Source: an uncultured Candidatus Melainabacteria bacterium | GTDB lineage: Bacteria; Cyanobacteriota; Vampirovibrionia; Gastranaerophilales; Gastranaerophilaceae | Length of the DNA: 64,000 nucleotides | Direction: 5' to 3' | NCBI GenBank assembly: GCA_934757275.1 | Contig: CAKVLN010000001.1 | Span: 62,001 to 126,000, forward strand | Shown: piece by piece, positions 53,137-62,471 of the stretch | How the letters are laid out: each line of letters begins with the position of its first letter | Position numbering within the stretch: position 1 is the stretch's first letter | Position numbers and translations under genes: made by a program | The notes under the pieces: generated by a model | What the model was told of the DNA's origin: nothing | Databases searched by the model: none | What the model saw: only the letters and a program-made list of their open reading frames with translations

Positions 53137-54762
53137 ATGTCGACATTTGGTGATTATAAATCATACAAAAAATATGAGCCAGCCTATGCAGAGTGGAAAC
53201 AAAAACGTGATGTTGCAGAGGCTAAACGTCTTGCGTATATAAAACAAAACCCAAATGCGATTTCTAAAGAGGATATTCAAAGAGGGCAAACGCTGATTAG
53301 AGCCATTGATATAATGGACGAATACTCTCAAAAACGAGCACAAGATACAGAGGTTGCTACGCAAGCCGCCATGAGCCTTGCATTAGAATTGTTGTTGCTT
53401 GGCGGTGGTGTTGCTGGTGCGCTGGTTGGACAACTTAAACCTGTTAGAAATTTTATTGCCAAAAAGTGTAAAACTCCTAAAAATGTTGCAATGTTAAGTA
53501 CGCTTATACCTGCTGGAATTGGCGGAATTGCGGGTACGATTGCATCTTTCCCTCTTCAAGCTTGGGGCGCAAAAGCAGAGGTTTCAGCTTCAAGAAAAGG
53601 GCGCTTTGAAGCTATGCGTAAGGAATTAAATAACCCAAATAGTTTTGCAATTTTAACAGACGAACAAATTGAAGAGGCAAAAAAGAACGCTCAAAATATG
53701 GCTCTTGAGGAGGAAAAAACTTCTAGTAACATCAAAACAAAACTTATGGAGGGTTTTGGGCTAGAAACGCTAAAATCACTTGCAATGGACGGTGGTGAGT
53801 ACAAAAAGCAAAGAGCCAAGTTTGAGAAAGAATTACAAAATGATGAAAAACATATCAATGATAAAATGACACCAGAAGAAATCGAAAAGGCGAAAAAAGA
53901 CCAACAATTGTTGACTAAACTCGTAGAAAAAATTGATATCGCTTCACAAGATTATGCCGAAAATGCAGAATTGGCTGCGGGTACGCTGGTTGCTGGTGTA
54001 TTAAGTTTATCTGTGTTGGGCGATATGGCAATTTCTAAATTGATGCAGGCTTGCAAAGTCAAATCTGCAAATAAAATTTCTTTCGCAACAAAAGCTGCTG
54101 GTGCGCTTGCGACGGTTGGTTCAGCGATTTGGACTTCGCAAATCGCAAAAGAAGCATCAAGAGTTGGCAGATTTAAGGTTAAACAAGAGTTGATGAAGAA
54201 TCCTGAAACTTTTGTTTATGTTGACGATGAAAAAACAAAGGATATTAAAGATTTTGAAATTAACAAAGAGAAAAAAGGCGGAATTTTTAAATTCTTAAAA
54301 GAAGCGCACAAAAACAATAAAGAATATCAAGAATACCAAAAACATACTGCTAAAGAAGAAAAGAAATTCTATAAAGCAATTGAAAAATTGGAATTGAGCG
54401 AAGAACAGATAAAAGACGCTAAACGCTTGCAGAAAAATGCGTTTAGAACTTTTAACAAGGTGGACGAAAATTCTCAAAAGTATTCTGAAAGTGTTGAGGC
54501 TTTAGGTCAAGCTACTTCTTATCCTCTCAATATGATTTTCTCTGGAATTGGCTTGGCTATCGGTTTACCATTCTTGTTCAAGAAGTCTAAAAACAAACTT
54601 CAAGAGGCTGAAAACTTTATAAAATATTTGGGAGTTGTATTTATATCAGCTTTGCCATCAATAGCAATTAATGCTTATGTTACAAAGGAACAAAAAAAGG
54701 CTTCGAGAGTTGCAGATATGCTTGCGATAAATGAGATGCAAGATTATAAAAAATTTAAGTAA
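53137..54762 (+). CDS. Three-repeat membrane protein, unknown
   Basis: 541 residues, no recognised family. Three related units, at about 48-180, 255-375 and 430-541. Each has a charged helix (GQTLIRAIDIMDEYSQKRAQ; QQLLTKLVEKIDIASQDYAE; AKRLQKNAFRTFNKVDENSQKY without last residues), then two hydrophobic segments, then a (K)ASR-x-(G)R-x-x-x-M-type helix (EVSASRKGRFEAMRKEL; KEASRVGRFKVKQELM; KKASRVADMLAI). Six membrane segments are predicted. AGAAGGAAACG precedes the ATG. A membrane-shaping or scaffold role is only speculation. Confidence 0.8.
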   Translation: MSTFGDYKSYKKYEPAYAEWKQKRDVAEAKRLAYIKQNPNAISKEDIQRGQTLIRAIDIMDEYSQKRAQDTEVATQAAMSLALELLLLGGGVAGALVGQLKPVRNFIAKKCKTPKNVAMLSTLIPAGIGGIAGTIASFPLQAWGAKAEVSASRKGRFEAMRKELNNPNSFAILTDEQIEEAKKNAQNMALEEEKTSSNIKTKLMEGFGLETLKSLAMDGGEYKKQRAKFEKELQNDEKHINDKMTPEEIEKAKKDQQLLTKLVEKIDIASQDYAENAELAAGTLVAGVLSLSVLGDMAISKLMQACKVKSANKISFATKAAGALATVGSAIWTSQIAKEASRVGRFKVKQELMKNPETFVYVDDEKTKDIKDFEINKEKKGGIFKFLKEAHKNNKEYQEYQKHTAKEEKKFYKAIEKLELSEEQIKDAKRLQKNAFRTFNKVDENSQKYSESVEALGQATSYPLNMIFSGIGLAIGLPFLFKKSKNKLQEAENFIKYLGVVFISALPSIAINAYVTKEQKKASRVADMLAINEMQDYKKFK

Positions 54763-54851
54763 ATGATTGAAGAGTAATGCATGTTGCGAGAAAAAGTCGT
54801 TTATGTTAGTATCAAGAAAAAGATGAATACTAATATATTTAAGGAGCATGT

Positions 54852-55409
54852 ATGATTTCAGTAAACGATTTAAAGAATGGCTTGACACTAGAATTAGATA
54901 ACGGTTTATGGAACGTTGTTGAATTTTTACACGTTAAACCTGGTAAAGGCGCAGCTTTTGTAAGAACAAAACTTAAAAACGTTGAATCAGGAAACGTTAT
55001 TGAAAAAACTTTCAGAGCTGGTGAAAAAGTTGCGAAAGCTATGCTTGACCGTAGAGAAATGCAATATTTATACAAAGAAGGTAAAGATTACGTTATGATG
55101 GATAACGAAACATACGAACAACTTCAGCTTACTGATGCTCAGGTTGGCGACGGTGTTAAATACCTTAAAGAAAATATGATTGTACAAGTTTTAATGCACG
55201 ACAAGAGAATTATCGGTGTTGACATTCCTGCTCACGTTGAGTTGGAAGTTGTTGATACTCCTCCAGCAGAAAAGGGTAACACTGCTCAAGGTGGTACTAA
55301 ACCTGCTACTCTTGAAACTGGTGCAGTTGTAAACGTACCATTCTTCGTATCAAACGGTGATGTAATCAGAGTTGATACTAGAAGTAATGAATACTTAGAC
55401 AGAGTTTAA
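54852..55409 (+). CDS. efp: Elongation factor P
   Basis: 185 residues. The KOW domain tip [17 protein letters not shown] carries K32 at the place modified in many EF-Ps, followed by two OB domains ending [17 protein letters not shown]. It relieves polyproline stalling on the ribosome. AAGGAGCATGT precedes the ATG. It begins the efp-accB-accC group. Confidence 0.98.
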   Translation: MISVNDLKNGLTLELDNGLWNVVEFLHVKPGKGAAFVRTKLKNVESGNVIEKTFRAGEKVAKAMLDRREMQYLYKEGKDYVMMDNETYEQLQLTDAQVGDGVKYLKENMIVQVLMHDKRIIGVDIPAHVELEVVDTPPAEKGNTAQGGTKPATLETGAVVNVPFFVSNGDVIRVDTRSNEYLDRV

Positions 55410-55411
55410 TT

Positions 55412-55552
55412 AAAAAGGGAATAAGGTAATAGGGGAATAAGGCAATAAGAGATTTATAGAAATTTTTAAGTATAAATACGTTAATAAAACGTGTTATTCA
55501 TAATAAATTTAATACCTCTTATTTCCTCATTACCTTATTCCCTTAATCCCTT
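55412..55552. repeat. Imperfect palindrome between efp and accB
   Basis: Left arm AAGGGAATAAGGTAAT plus similar GGGAATAAGG units (55412-55450); right arm at 55515-55552 contains the reverse complement ATTACCTTATTCCCTT. An inner AACGT-type hairpin lies between. It fills most of the efp-accB gap. Confidence 0.75.
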
Positions 55553-55566
55553 ACAAGGAGACACAA

Positions 55567-56031
55567 ATGAAATTTGAATCAGATTATATAGAAAAATTAG
55601 CAAAAATCATTGCTGAAAATGACTTAACAGAAATTTCTTTAGAAGATGGCGAACAAGCTATCACTATTAGAAAGGACTTGCCAGAAGTTAATATGGTAGC
55701 GTCAGCTCCAGCTGTAGCAGCAGCTCCACAAGTTGCTCCTGCAGCACAAGCTCCTGTTTCTGCTCCAGCACCAGCTGCAAAAGAGCCAGAAGTTAAAGGC
55801 AAAGCTATTACTTCACCTATGGTTGGTACTTTCTATGCAGCATCTTCACCAGACGCAGCACCATTTGTAGAAATTGGTTCAACTGTTAATGTTGGTGATG
55901 TTGTTTGTATCATTGAAGCAATGAAATTAATGAACGAAATTAAAGCTGAACAAGCTGGTAAAGTTGTTCAAATCTGCGTTAAAAACGGCGACCCAATTGA
56001 ATATGGTCAAGTTTTGATGTATGTAGAGTAA
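55567..56031 (+). CDS. accB: Biotin carboxyl carrier protein of acetyl-CoA carboxylase
   Basis: 154 residues. An N-terminal helix, an Ala/Pro-rich linker (about 44-72) and a biotinyl domain with [10 protein letters not shown]120 being the biotin attachment site. It carries CO2 between AccC and the carboxyltransferase in fatty-acid synthesis. ACAAGGAGAC precedes the ATG. Palindromic repeats stand on both sides. Confidence 0.98.
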   Translation: MKFESDYIEKLAKIIAENDLTEISLEDGEQAITIRKDLPEVNMVASAPAVAAAPQVAPAAQAPVSAPAPAAKEPEVKGKAITSPMVGTFYAASSPDAAPFVEIGSTVNVGDVVCIIEAMKLMNEIKAEQAGKVVQICVKNGDPIEYGQVLMYVE

Positions 56032-56040
56032 TTAGTTGAT

Positions 56041-56134
56041 AAGTTGGAAGGTTGAAAAGTTTAATAAGTTCGCTTTTGCTCGCAAAATAACTTATAGCTG
56101 AAGGGAATAAACAAACTTTTCAGCCCTTCAACTT
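56041..56134. repeat. Imperfect palindrome between accB and accC
   Basis: Arms AAGTTGGAAGGTTGAAAAGT (from 56041) and ACTTTTCAGCCCTTCAACTT (to 56134) match with three differences in 22 bp. An inner AATAAGTT/AACTTAT hairpin is also present. Different from the efp-accB palindrome. Confidence 0.7.
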
Positions 56135-56168
56135 TTCGTCCGTTCAACTTCGTAAAAGGAAAAGGGTT

Positions 56169-57527
56169 ATGTTTAAACGAGTATTAATAGCAAATAGAGG
56201 CGAAATCGCAGTTAGGGTAATTAGAGCGTGTAGAGAGTTGGGTATTCCAACAGTTGCAATATATTCTCAAGCCGATGCAAAATCATTGCATGTAAGGCTG
56301 GCAACAGATGCATATTGTATTGGGCCTGCACCTAGCGCACAAAGTTATTTAAGCATTCCAGCTATTATTTCAACTGCCTTGATGACTGGTTGTGACGCTA
56401 TCCACCCTGGATATGGCTTTATGTCAGAAAGAGCAGATTTTGTTGATATTTGTACCGAACACGGTATTAAATTTATCGGGCCAACTGCTGATTCTATGCG
56501 CAAGATGGGCGATAAAGCAACTGCTCGTAAAACAATGATTGAAAATAACGTTCCAGTTACTCCAGGTACTGGCATTTTGGAATCTGTTGAACAAGCAAGA
56601 GAATTTGCTCACAAAGCAGGCTATCCAATTATTCTTAAAGCTACTGCTGGTGGCGGCGGTAAAGGTATGAGAATTGTTAGAAGTGATGATGAATTGGAAT
56701 CTAACATGAACCTTTGCCAAATGGAAGCTGAAAAATTCTTCGGCAACCCAGGGGTTTATGCAGAAAAATATCTTGAAAACCCTCGTCACATTGAAGTTCA
56801 AATTTTGGGCGACTCATTTGGTAACGTTATTCACTTAGGTGAAAGAGATTGCTCTATCCAAAGACGTCACCAAAAATTGTTAGAAGAAGCTCCATCACCT
56901 GCTATTGATGAAGAAACAAGAAAAGAAATGGGTGCAGCAGCCGTTCGTGCAGCTAAAGCTATTGGCTACGAAGGTGCTGGTACTTGCGAATTTTTACTTG
57001 ACCATGATGGCAAGTGGTACTTTATGGAAATGAACACTCGTGTTCAAGTTGAACACTGTGTAACAGAAATGATTTCTCAAGTTGATATTGTAAGAGAACA
57101 AATTCTTGTAGCGTCTGGTAAAAAACTAGGTTATACACAAGATGACGTACTTTTAAGAGGTCACGCTATTGAATGTCGTATCAACGCAGAAGACCCAGAA
57201 CATGATTTTATGCCTTGCCCAGGAAAAATTGATGGCTACTTCGCTCCAGGTGGTTTCGGTATAAGAGTTGATTCTCATGTATACCCAGGGTATTCAATTC
57301 CACCATATTATGATTCAATGATTGGTAAATTAATTTGCTGGGGACAAAACAGAAACGAAGCTAGAAGAAGAATGTACCAAGCCTTGAAAGAATATGTTGT
57401 TACTGGTATTAAAACGACAATACCTTTCCACCAAGAAATCGTTGAAGACGACGTATTTATAAGCGGTAACTTTAATACTGGTTTCATCGAAGATTTCTAT
57501 AAGAGAAAAGGCAAAGAACAAAAATAA
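56169..57527 (+). CDS. accC: Biotin carboxylase subunit of acetyl-CoA carboxylase
   Basis: 452 residues. MFKRVLIANRGEIAVRVIRA, the Gly-rich ATP loop KATAGGGGKGMR, ERDCSIQRRHQKL, EMNTRVQVEHCVTEM and AIECRINAEDP cover the ATP-grasp active site. It carboxylates biotin on AccB using ATP and bicarbonate. AAAAGGAAAAGGG precedes the ATG. A terminator follows. Confidence 0.99.
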   Translation: MFKRVLIANRGEIAVRVIRACRELGIPTVAIYSQADAKSLHVRLATDAYCIGPAPSAQSYLSIPAIISTALMTGCDAIHPGYGFMSERADFVDICTEHGIKFIGPTADSMRKMGDKATARKTMIENNVPVTPGTGILESVEQAREFAHKAGYPIILKATAGGGGKGMRIVRSDDELESNMNLCQMEAEKFFGNPGVYAEKYLENPRHIEVQILGDSFGNVIHLGERDCSIQRRHQKLLEEAPSPAIDEETRKEMGAAAVRAAKAIGYEGAGTCEFLLDHDGKWYFMEMNTRVQVEHCVTEMISQVDIVREQILVASGKKLGYTQDDVLLRGHAIECRINAEDPEHDFMPCPGKIDGYFAPGGFGIRVDSHVYPGYSIPPYYDSMIGKLICWGQNRNEARRRMYQALKEYVVTGIKTTIPFHQEIVEDDVFISGNFNTGFIEDFYKRKGKEQK

Positions 57528-57548
57528 GTACTCAATTTAGATAAAGAT

Positions 57549-57585
57549 AAAAAATTAGCGTTCAAATTTTGAACGCTAATTTTTT
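57549..57585. terminator. Bidirectional terminator between accC and nrdG
   Basis: AAAAAATTAGCGTTCAAA and TTTGAACGCTAATTTTTT arms, T-runs on both strands, between convergent genes. Confidence 0.95.
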
Positions 57586-57604
57586 ATAAAAATATTTTCA
57601 AAAA

Positions 57605-58096
57605 TTAAGAGTTATGTAAAATAACTTTACCTTCTTTTAATGATTGTTTTACATCAACAACTCTTTGGTTAGAGCTTCCTACCCAGTGAATTTTGTTATC
57701 CAAAAGCTCTTTAACAAATTTACCTTCGCAAATTACGTCAATATCAGCAATTTCTGGAATATCTTTAATTTCTTCCCACAAGAAACCCGTATACAACCAA
57801 ATATTCTTTTCTGGTAATTCTTTCTTTATTTTTTTAATAAGTCTAAAAACTTCTTCTCTGTTAAATGGGTGCAATGGATCGCCACCAGAGAAAGTAATTC
57901 CAGAAACGTGAGGGCGATTTAGAGCTTCAAAAAGTTCTTTTTCTGCTGCTTCATCAAACAGAATACCGCCGCCAACGTCCCAAGTAATAGGGTTTTGGCA
58001 ACCTTGACAGTGATGAGTGCAACCAGCAACCCATAATACAACTCTTAGACCATCGCCGTTAAGCATGTCATCTTTTGTGATATTGTGATAATTCAT
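57605..58096 (-). CDS. nrdG: Anaerobic ribonucleotide reductase activating protein
   Basis: 163 residues. The radical-SAM motif C26-x3-C30-x2-C33 (GCTHHCQGCQNP) follows MLNGDGLRVVLWVAG; TFSGGDPLHP is the SAM-binding GGE-like loop. It makes the glycyl radical in NrdD under anoxic conditions. nrdD is not in the window. The ribosome site (TAGGAG, 12 nt away) is rather far from the ATG. Confidence 0.96.
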   Translation of the reverse strand: MNYHNITKDDMLNGDGLRVVLWVAGCTHHCQGCQNPITWDVGGGILFDEAAEKELFEALNRPHVSGITFSGGDPLHPFNREEVFRLIKKIKKELPEKNIWLYTGFLWEEIKDIPEIADIDVICEGKFVKELLDNKIHWVGSSNQRVVDVKQSLKEGKVILHNS

Positions 58097-58172
58097 TTCT
58101 AATAAAATCTCCTACTTTAACCATGTTATCACAAGATTAAGGCATGCGCTAATTATTACGAGATATGAAGTA

Positions 58173-58493
58173 CTAATTAAAAATCGCAGTTAGAATTTTG
58201 TATGCTAATTCAACTTCATCTGCATTGAGTTCATCAATAATTTCCTTCATTATCACCTTCTTTTCAACATCATTAACTTTTAGATGTTCAAGGTCAAACA
58301 ATTCTGGCAAACTAATGTGCAAACATCTTGCAAGTTCGCCCAAACTTTTAGAAGGGAAAGTTATACCACATTCAATTTTACTTAAATTACGTTGATCTAT
58401 ACCAACTTTTTCTGCTAATTGTTGCTGAGTATAACCACGTTTTTCACGCAATTCTTTTATTCTTTTTCCTAATAGTTCTTTAATTCTGTTCAT
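58173..58493 (-). CDS. XRE-family transcriptional regulator
   Basis: 106 residues. An HTH_3 domain near the N-terminus (LREKRGYTQQQLAEKVGIDQRNLSKIE, split: GYTQQQLAEKVGID / QRNLSKIE) with an acidic helical tail. Dimeric DNA-binding repressor type; target unknown. TATTCT ends 7 nt before the ATG, with TTACAA 17 bp further up and no Shine-Dalgarno, so it may be leaderless. Divergent from a candidate small RNA. Confidence 0.88.
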   Translation of the reverse strand: MNRIKELLGKRIKELREKRGYTQQQLAEKVGIDQRNLSKIECGITFPSKSLGELARCLHISLPELFDLEHLKVNDVEKKVIMKEIIDELNADEVELAYKILTAIFN

Positions 58494-58584
58494 AACATCA
58501 GAATAAAACCTATCTTCAAAATTTGTAACGACACAACAAGAGTATAATTATTGACAATAGTAATATTATATAGTAATCTAGTTG

Positions 58585-58698
58585 CTATAGAAATACATAT
58601 TTCGTTTGTTTTTCAATGTAATATATGTGTTATTAAATTAATTTATAACAGAAGTTGGAAATGAAAAAGATGCTAAGCGTAAAAGCTTAGTTTTTTTT
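58585..58698 (+). ncRNA. Candidate small RNA
   Basis: TTGACA near 58552 with a TAATCT-type -10 about 17 bp later predicts a start near 58585. CTAAGC-GTAAAA-GCTTAG followed by TTTTTTTT (58673-58698) is a textbook terminator. The transcript of about 110 nt has no convincing coding sequence: only a 9-codon GGAA-ATG frame ending within the terminator stem. It fills most of the 300-bp gap between the XRE gene and parD. Confidence 0.5.
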
Positions 58699-58795
58699 AT
58701 ACAAAATGACATGCCATTTTGTTCAAGTAAGGTTGCAGTAAATAACAAAGTTTGTTATCATGGTGATATAATTTGTTAAATTGAAAGGCTTAAAT

Positions 58796-59041
58796 ATGAA
58801 TGTTTCTTTAACTCCTACATTAGAAAAATTTGTTCAAGATAAAGTAGCGTCTGGCTTGTATAACTCTGTAAGTGAAGTTATAAGAGAAGCTTTAAGACTT
58901 TTAGCTTCAAGAGATACTATTTCAGCAGAACGTATTGTGCAACTTAATCGAGATATTGAAGAAGGTTGGCAGGATATGGTAAACGGTGCTTACAAAGACG
59001 GACATCAAGTTATGAGAGATTTAATTCAAAAATATGAGTAA
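58796..59041 (+). CDS. parD: ParD-family antitoxin
   Basis: 81 residues from the ATG at 58796 (GAAAGG upstream). MNVSLTPTLEKFVQDKVASG, YNSVSEVIREALRLLASRD is the ribbon-helix-helix of ParD/CC2985 antitoxins; the acidic C-terminus binds the toxin. A TATAAT box and an ATCATGGTGAT palindrome upstream (about 58757-58772) are the likely autoregulatory site. Confidence 0.93.
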   Translation: MNVSLTPTLEKFVQDKVASGLYNSVSEVIREALRLLASRDTISAERIVQLNRDIEEGWQDMVNGAYKDGHQVMRDLIQKYE

Positions 59042-59327
59042 GTTGCAATTAATAATTGAAGATAAAGCTGAAAGTGATATTAAATCAATCGCAGAATTTC
59101 TTAATGAACGCAATGTTTCTCTAAAAGTGCTTAAAATTTTTCTTAAAGCTTTTGATACAATTTGTACACACCCAGAAATTGGTTTTAAAAAGGAACTTTT
59201 CGTATACAGAGATGTTCGCTTTTTTGTTGTTGATAAAAAATTCCTAATCGTTTACAGAAAAATGGCTTCAAGCATACATATACTAAGAGTGCTTAGCACA
59301 TATCAAGACATTTGTACTAAACTCTAA
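59034..59327 (+). CDS. parE: ParE-family toxin
   Basis: 97 residues. QLIIEDKAESDIKSIAEFLNE, then KAFDTICTHPEIGFKKELFVYRDVRFFVVDKKFLIVYRK, read as the pieces CTHPEIGF and VRFFVVDKKFLIVYRK, is the ParE fold, whose members inhibit gyrase. It overlaps parD by 8 nt. The last 11 nt overlap the end of dus on the other strand. Confidence 0.92.
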   Translation: MSKLQLIIEDKAESDIKSIAEFLNERNVSLKVLKIFLKAFDTICTHPEIGFKKELFVYRDVRFFVVDKKFLIVYRKMASSIHILRVLSTYQDICTKL

Positions 59328-60285
59328 TCGCCAAAATTCCGTCTAATTTTTTGAAAATTTCGCCCAAGTTGTCCATCAAAACGAGTTCCCCTCTTAGTCT
59401 TGACGCTCCTTGGAAACCGTTTACATAATATGGATAAAACTTTCTACAGAATTTCACCCCGATATTTTCGCCACGAAATTCAACTTCTTTGTTTAAATGT
59501 TTTTTTAGAGTAGCTATTTTTTCTTCCAACGTTGGTGGCGCAATATATTCACCTGTGTTTATATATTTTTCCACTCGATATAAAAGCGAAGGGTCGCCTA
59601 AAGCTCCACGTCCGATAGCGACGCCATCAGCACCAGATTCTTCTAAACACTGAACCGCAGTTTCTATTGAAACAACATCGCCATTTGCAAAAACTGGAAG
59701 GTCAACATTTCTTTTTAGTTCTGCAATTTTTTTCCAATCAGCTTTTCCGCCATACATTTGAGAACGAGTTCTACCATGAATGGTGATAAAATCTGCTCCA
59801 GCCTCTTGCATTTTTTGACCATACTCAACAAAGTTAAGTTCGTCAAAAGTATATCCAAGTCGAAATTTTACGCTCAAAGGTATTGAAATATTAGCTTTTG
59901 TTGTGCGTACAATTTCTTGCGCTAATTCAACATTTCGCATCAAAGCGCAACCATCAGTGCCTTTAACCACTTTGTTAACAGGGCAACCCATGTTTATATC
60001 AATCATGTCTGCGTATTTTTGCAAATAATTTGCGCACTCTGCAATCATTTTAGGCTTATGTCCGCTCAATTGATAAGAAATTGGTGAATGATTTTCGCCA
60101 CGAGCAACGATATCTGTATCTTTTACTTGTGTTAAAGCTTCAGAACTAATCATTTCAGTAGTCAATAAACAATTTGGCGAATATTCACGAACAAGCGAAC
60201 GCAAAACATAATCAGTAATTCCAGCCATCGGTGCTAGAGAAACTCTGCTAGAAATTAATGCTTGTACCTTCTTATTATCCTGCAT
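59317..60285 (-). CDS. dus: tRNA-dihydrouridine synthase
   Basis: 322 residues. LAPMAGITDYVLRSLVRE, DINMGCPVNKVVKG (catalytic C100), FITIHGRTRSQMYGGKADW and VAIGRGALGDPSL are the flavin TIM-barrel landmarks. It reduces uridine to dihydrouridine in tRNA D-loops; DusB-like, the common single Dus of many bacteria. Its start overlaps the end of the large TPR gene by 11 nt. Confidence 0.97.
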   Translation of the reverse strand: MQDNKKVQALISSRVSLAPMAGITDYVLRSLVREYSPNCLLTTEMISSEALTQVKDTDIVARGENHSPISYQLSGHKPKMIAECANYLQKYADMIDINMGCPVNKVVKGTDGCALMRNVELAQEIVRTTKANISIPLSVKFRLGYTFDELNFVEYGQKMQEAGADFITIHGRTRSQMYGGKADWKKIAELKRNVDLPVFANGDVVSIETAVQCLEESGADGVAIGRGALGDPSLLYRVEKYINTGEYIAPPTLEEKIATLKKHLNKEVEFRGENIGVKFCRKFYPYYVNGFQGASRLRGELVLMDNLGEIFKKLDGILAIRV

Positions 60286-62395
60286 ACGCTTTTAATTCAC
60301 CCATTCTAGACTTAGCATACTTTAAATATTCGTCATCAGTTGTATAACTAGAAACGAATTTTTGGTAGTATTTATAAGCCTCTTTATAGTTATTTAAACC
60401 ATCATAATCTATTGCCAACATATAGTTTGCAATAGGAAATTCGTTAGAATATTTCAAAACATTCAAATAATCATTTATTGCAAGTTTTACTTGTTTTTGT
60501 TCATCATAGATTAAGGCTCTATAATAGTAAGCATAAGCATTTTTTGCGTCTTTTTTAATTACGTCATTGAATTTTAAAAGTGCAGTTTGGAAATTATTTT
60601 TTTCAAACAAATCAATACCTTCGTTCAAAATTCCAACTGAACCATTTTGAACAACATAGCTCAACAATTCCTTTGCGTCAGAATTTGGATTAAGTCCAAC
60701 GGCTTTCTTTAAATATGTTTCAGCTAACGACCAGTTCTGTTGTTCAGAATACAAATAACCTATGTAATACGGAATTTCAGCATTCTTAGGGTTGATTTGT
60801 TCTGCTTTTTTGTAATATTCAATAGCGTTGTTATAATCCTCTAAAGCTTGATAAGCCGCTGCAACACCCAGCATAGACTCTTCGGTTGCAGGATTAATTG
60901 CTAAATATTGTTGAATAGCCTTCTTGTATTCTTTGTTTTCAAAACTAGATGATGCAGTTGCAAGCTTTGTTGACACAGAATCACTTTGTACACTCTGTAA
61001 AGTTTTTAGGACAAGATTATTTGTAGGGAATTTTGCTTTTGCAGAGTTAAGAGTGCTAATCGCATTATTATAATCTTCTTTAGATGCATAACAAATCGCT
61101 AAATTTACATAAGCATCTACATTTGATGAATTTTTAGCAATAACTGCTTTATAGCCACTAATTGCATCTTCTATCTTGTTATCTTGGTGCAATTTATATG
61201 CGTATTCATAAATTTCTTCGTCTGTACCGTTTTGGTTTAGATAAGCTATGTATTCAGAAGGTGAAAGAGCTTCTTTCATTGCACCAGAAATTTCAGCTTT
61301 TGCGCCAGCATTATTTGGGTCTATTGCTAAAATTCTTTTATATAAATTTAACGCAGTTTTGTTGTCACCCATTTCTTTAAACACTTGAGCCTTATAAAGA
61401 AGTGCTTGCGTATTGTTTGGGTACAAAGTCAAAACTGAATCATAAGACTGTATTGCCTTTTGGTATTCTTTTCTTTGTTGGAAAAGTGTTCCAACATTCA
61501 AACGAGTCGTTACATTTGAAGGATTAATTTGTTCAGCTTTGCCGTAATAACTTAAAGCTGCATCATAATCGCCTTGCGCTTGTTTAATCGCACCTAAATT
61601 GGCATTCAATTCTGCATCTGATGGTGTTACTGCAAGCTTTTTAAGATAAATTCGCTCTAAGGCATATAGAACCTCCATATCGCCTTTAGAATTAGCTAAA
61701 GCCTCGTTGTATTGAGTAACTGCCTCGTCGTAACGTCCTAATTTGTCCAAAGTTCTGGCGTATTTCATTCTTAGAATACTGTTGTTAGGATTTATGTCTA
61801 ACGCCGTTTTATAATAATCTGCTGAGCGGGGTTCATTACCTAAAAGTTTAAGTAAGTCTGCAACCTGCATGTTGGCGTCAGAAGCAAGTTTCTCACTTTG
61901 TGTAGCTCTCGAAAATTCATAAGCAGAGGCAGAAAGATTTCCCATTGCACGCAATTCTTCGCCACGTTTATACCTTCCGCTTGCGGTTGTGTCAGCACCT
62001 ACGACCTTCAAACATTGGCTTAGATTTTCAGTCGCTGAAGATATCATGCCTGCAGAGTTTTGAACAGTTTGTTCTTTATTCGGATATATTTTTAGGTAAA
62101 AAAGCGCACTTCTAAAATCGTTTGCGGCCTTGTCATAGTTCTTATCTTGATTTGCGTAGAAGGTAGCTCTTGCAAGATAAGCGTTTATAAGTCCAATTCT
62201 TGCAGAGTTATCAAGGTAATTTATTCTTAATGCTTTTCTAAATTCAACAATAGATGAAGAATATTGACTAGACATCAAGTAATTTTGTCCTGCATTATAA
62301 TGTTCTGCAAACGCTCCGTTGGGTTCTGCAAAAATTTGATTTTGCCCTAATATTGCACATATAGCTAAACAACAAATTAATACTTTTCTTCTCAT
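60275..62395 (-). CDS. Secreted TPR-repeat protein
   Basis: 706 residues. Signal peptide 1-23 (MRRKVLICCLAICAILGQNQ, cleavage near IFA-EPN), so exported to the periplasm. About fourteen tetratricopeptide repeats follow, for example AYEFSRATQSEKLASDANMQ, ALSYYGKAEQINPSNVTTRL and AIEYYKKAEQINPKNAEIPY. Protein-interaction scaffold; partner unknown. No Shine-Dalgarno: TAATAT ends 6 nt before the ATG. Confidence 0.92.
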   Translation of the reverse strand: MRRKVLICCLAICAILGQNQIFAEPNGAFAEHYNAGQNYLMSSQYSSSIVEFRKALRINYLDNSARIGLINAYLARATFYANQDKNYDKAANDFRSALFYLKIYPNKEQTVQNSAGMISSATENLSQCLKVVGADTTASGRYKRGEELRAMGNLSASAYEFSRATQSEKLASDANMQVADLLKLLGNEPRSADYYKTALDINPNNSILRMKYARTLDKLGRYDEAVTQYNEALANSKGDMEVLYALERIYLKKLAVTPSDAELNANLGAIKQAQGDYDAALSYYGKAEQINPSNVTTRLNVGTLFQQRKEYQKAIQSYDSVLTLYPNNTQALLYKAQVFKEMGDNKTALNLYKRILAIDPNNAGAKAEISGAMKEALSPSEYIAYLNQNGTDEEIYEYAYKLHQDNKIEDAISGYKAVIAKNSSNVDAYVNLAICYASKEDYNNAISTLNSAKAKFPTNNLVLKTLQSVQSDSVSTKLATASSSFENKEYKKAIQQYLAINPATEESMLGVAAAYQALEDYNNAIEYYKKAEQINPKNAEIPYYIGYLYSEQQNWSLAETYLKKAVGLNPNSDAKELLSYVVQNGSVGILNEGIDLFEKNNFQTALLKFNDVIKKDAKNAYAYYYRALIYDEQKQVKLAINDYLNVLKYSNEFPIANYMLAIDYDGLNNYKEAYKYYQKFVSSYTTDDEYLKYAKSRMGELKAYAG

Positions 62396-62401
62396 AACAA
62401 C

Positions 62402-62430
62402 ATATTACTATAATTGACTTAGAAAGTGAA
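62402..62430 (-). promoter_or_regulatory. Promoter of the secreted TPR gene, leaderless type
   Basis: Minus strand: TTCACT (62425-62430), 17 bp, TAATAT (62402-62407), 6 nt, ATG. The -35 is a 4/6 match. Confidence 0.55.
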
Positions 62431-62471
62431 TAAGAAAACGAGGTAATTTGAAAAATAGTGTAACAATTCTT

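Noticed and set aside
58661..58690. Nine-codon ORF (MKKMLSVKA) as a gene
   Set aside because: Its codons form the terminator stem and it is very short; a small RNA with terminator explains the same bases more simply.
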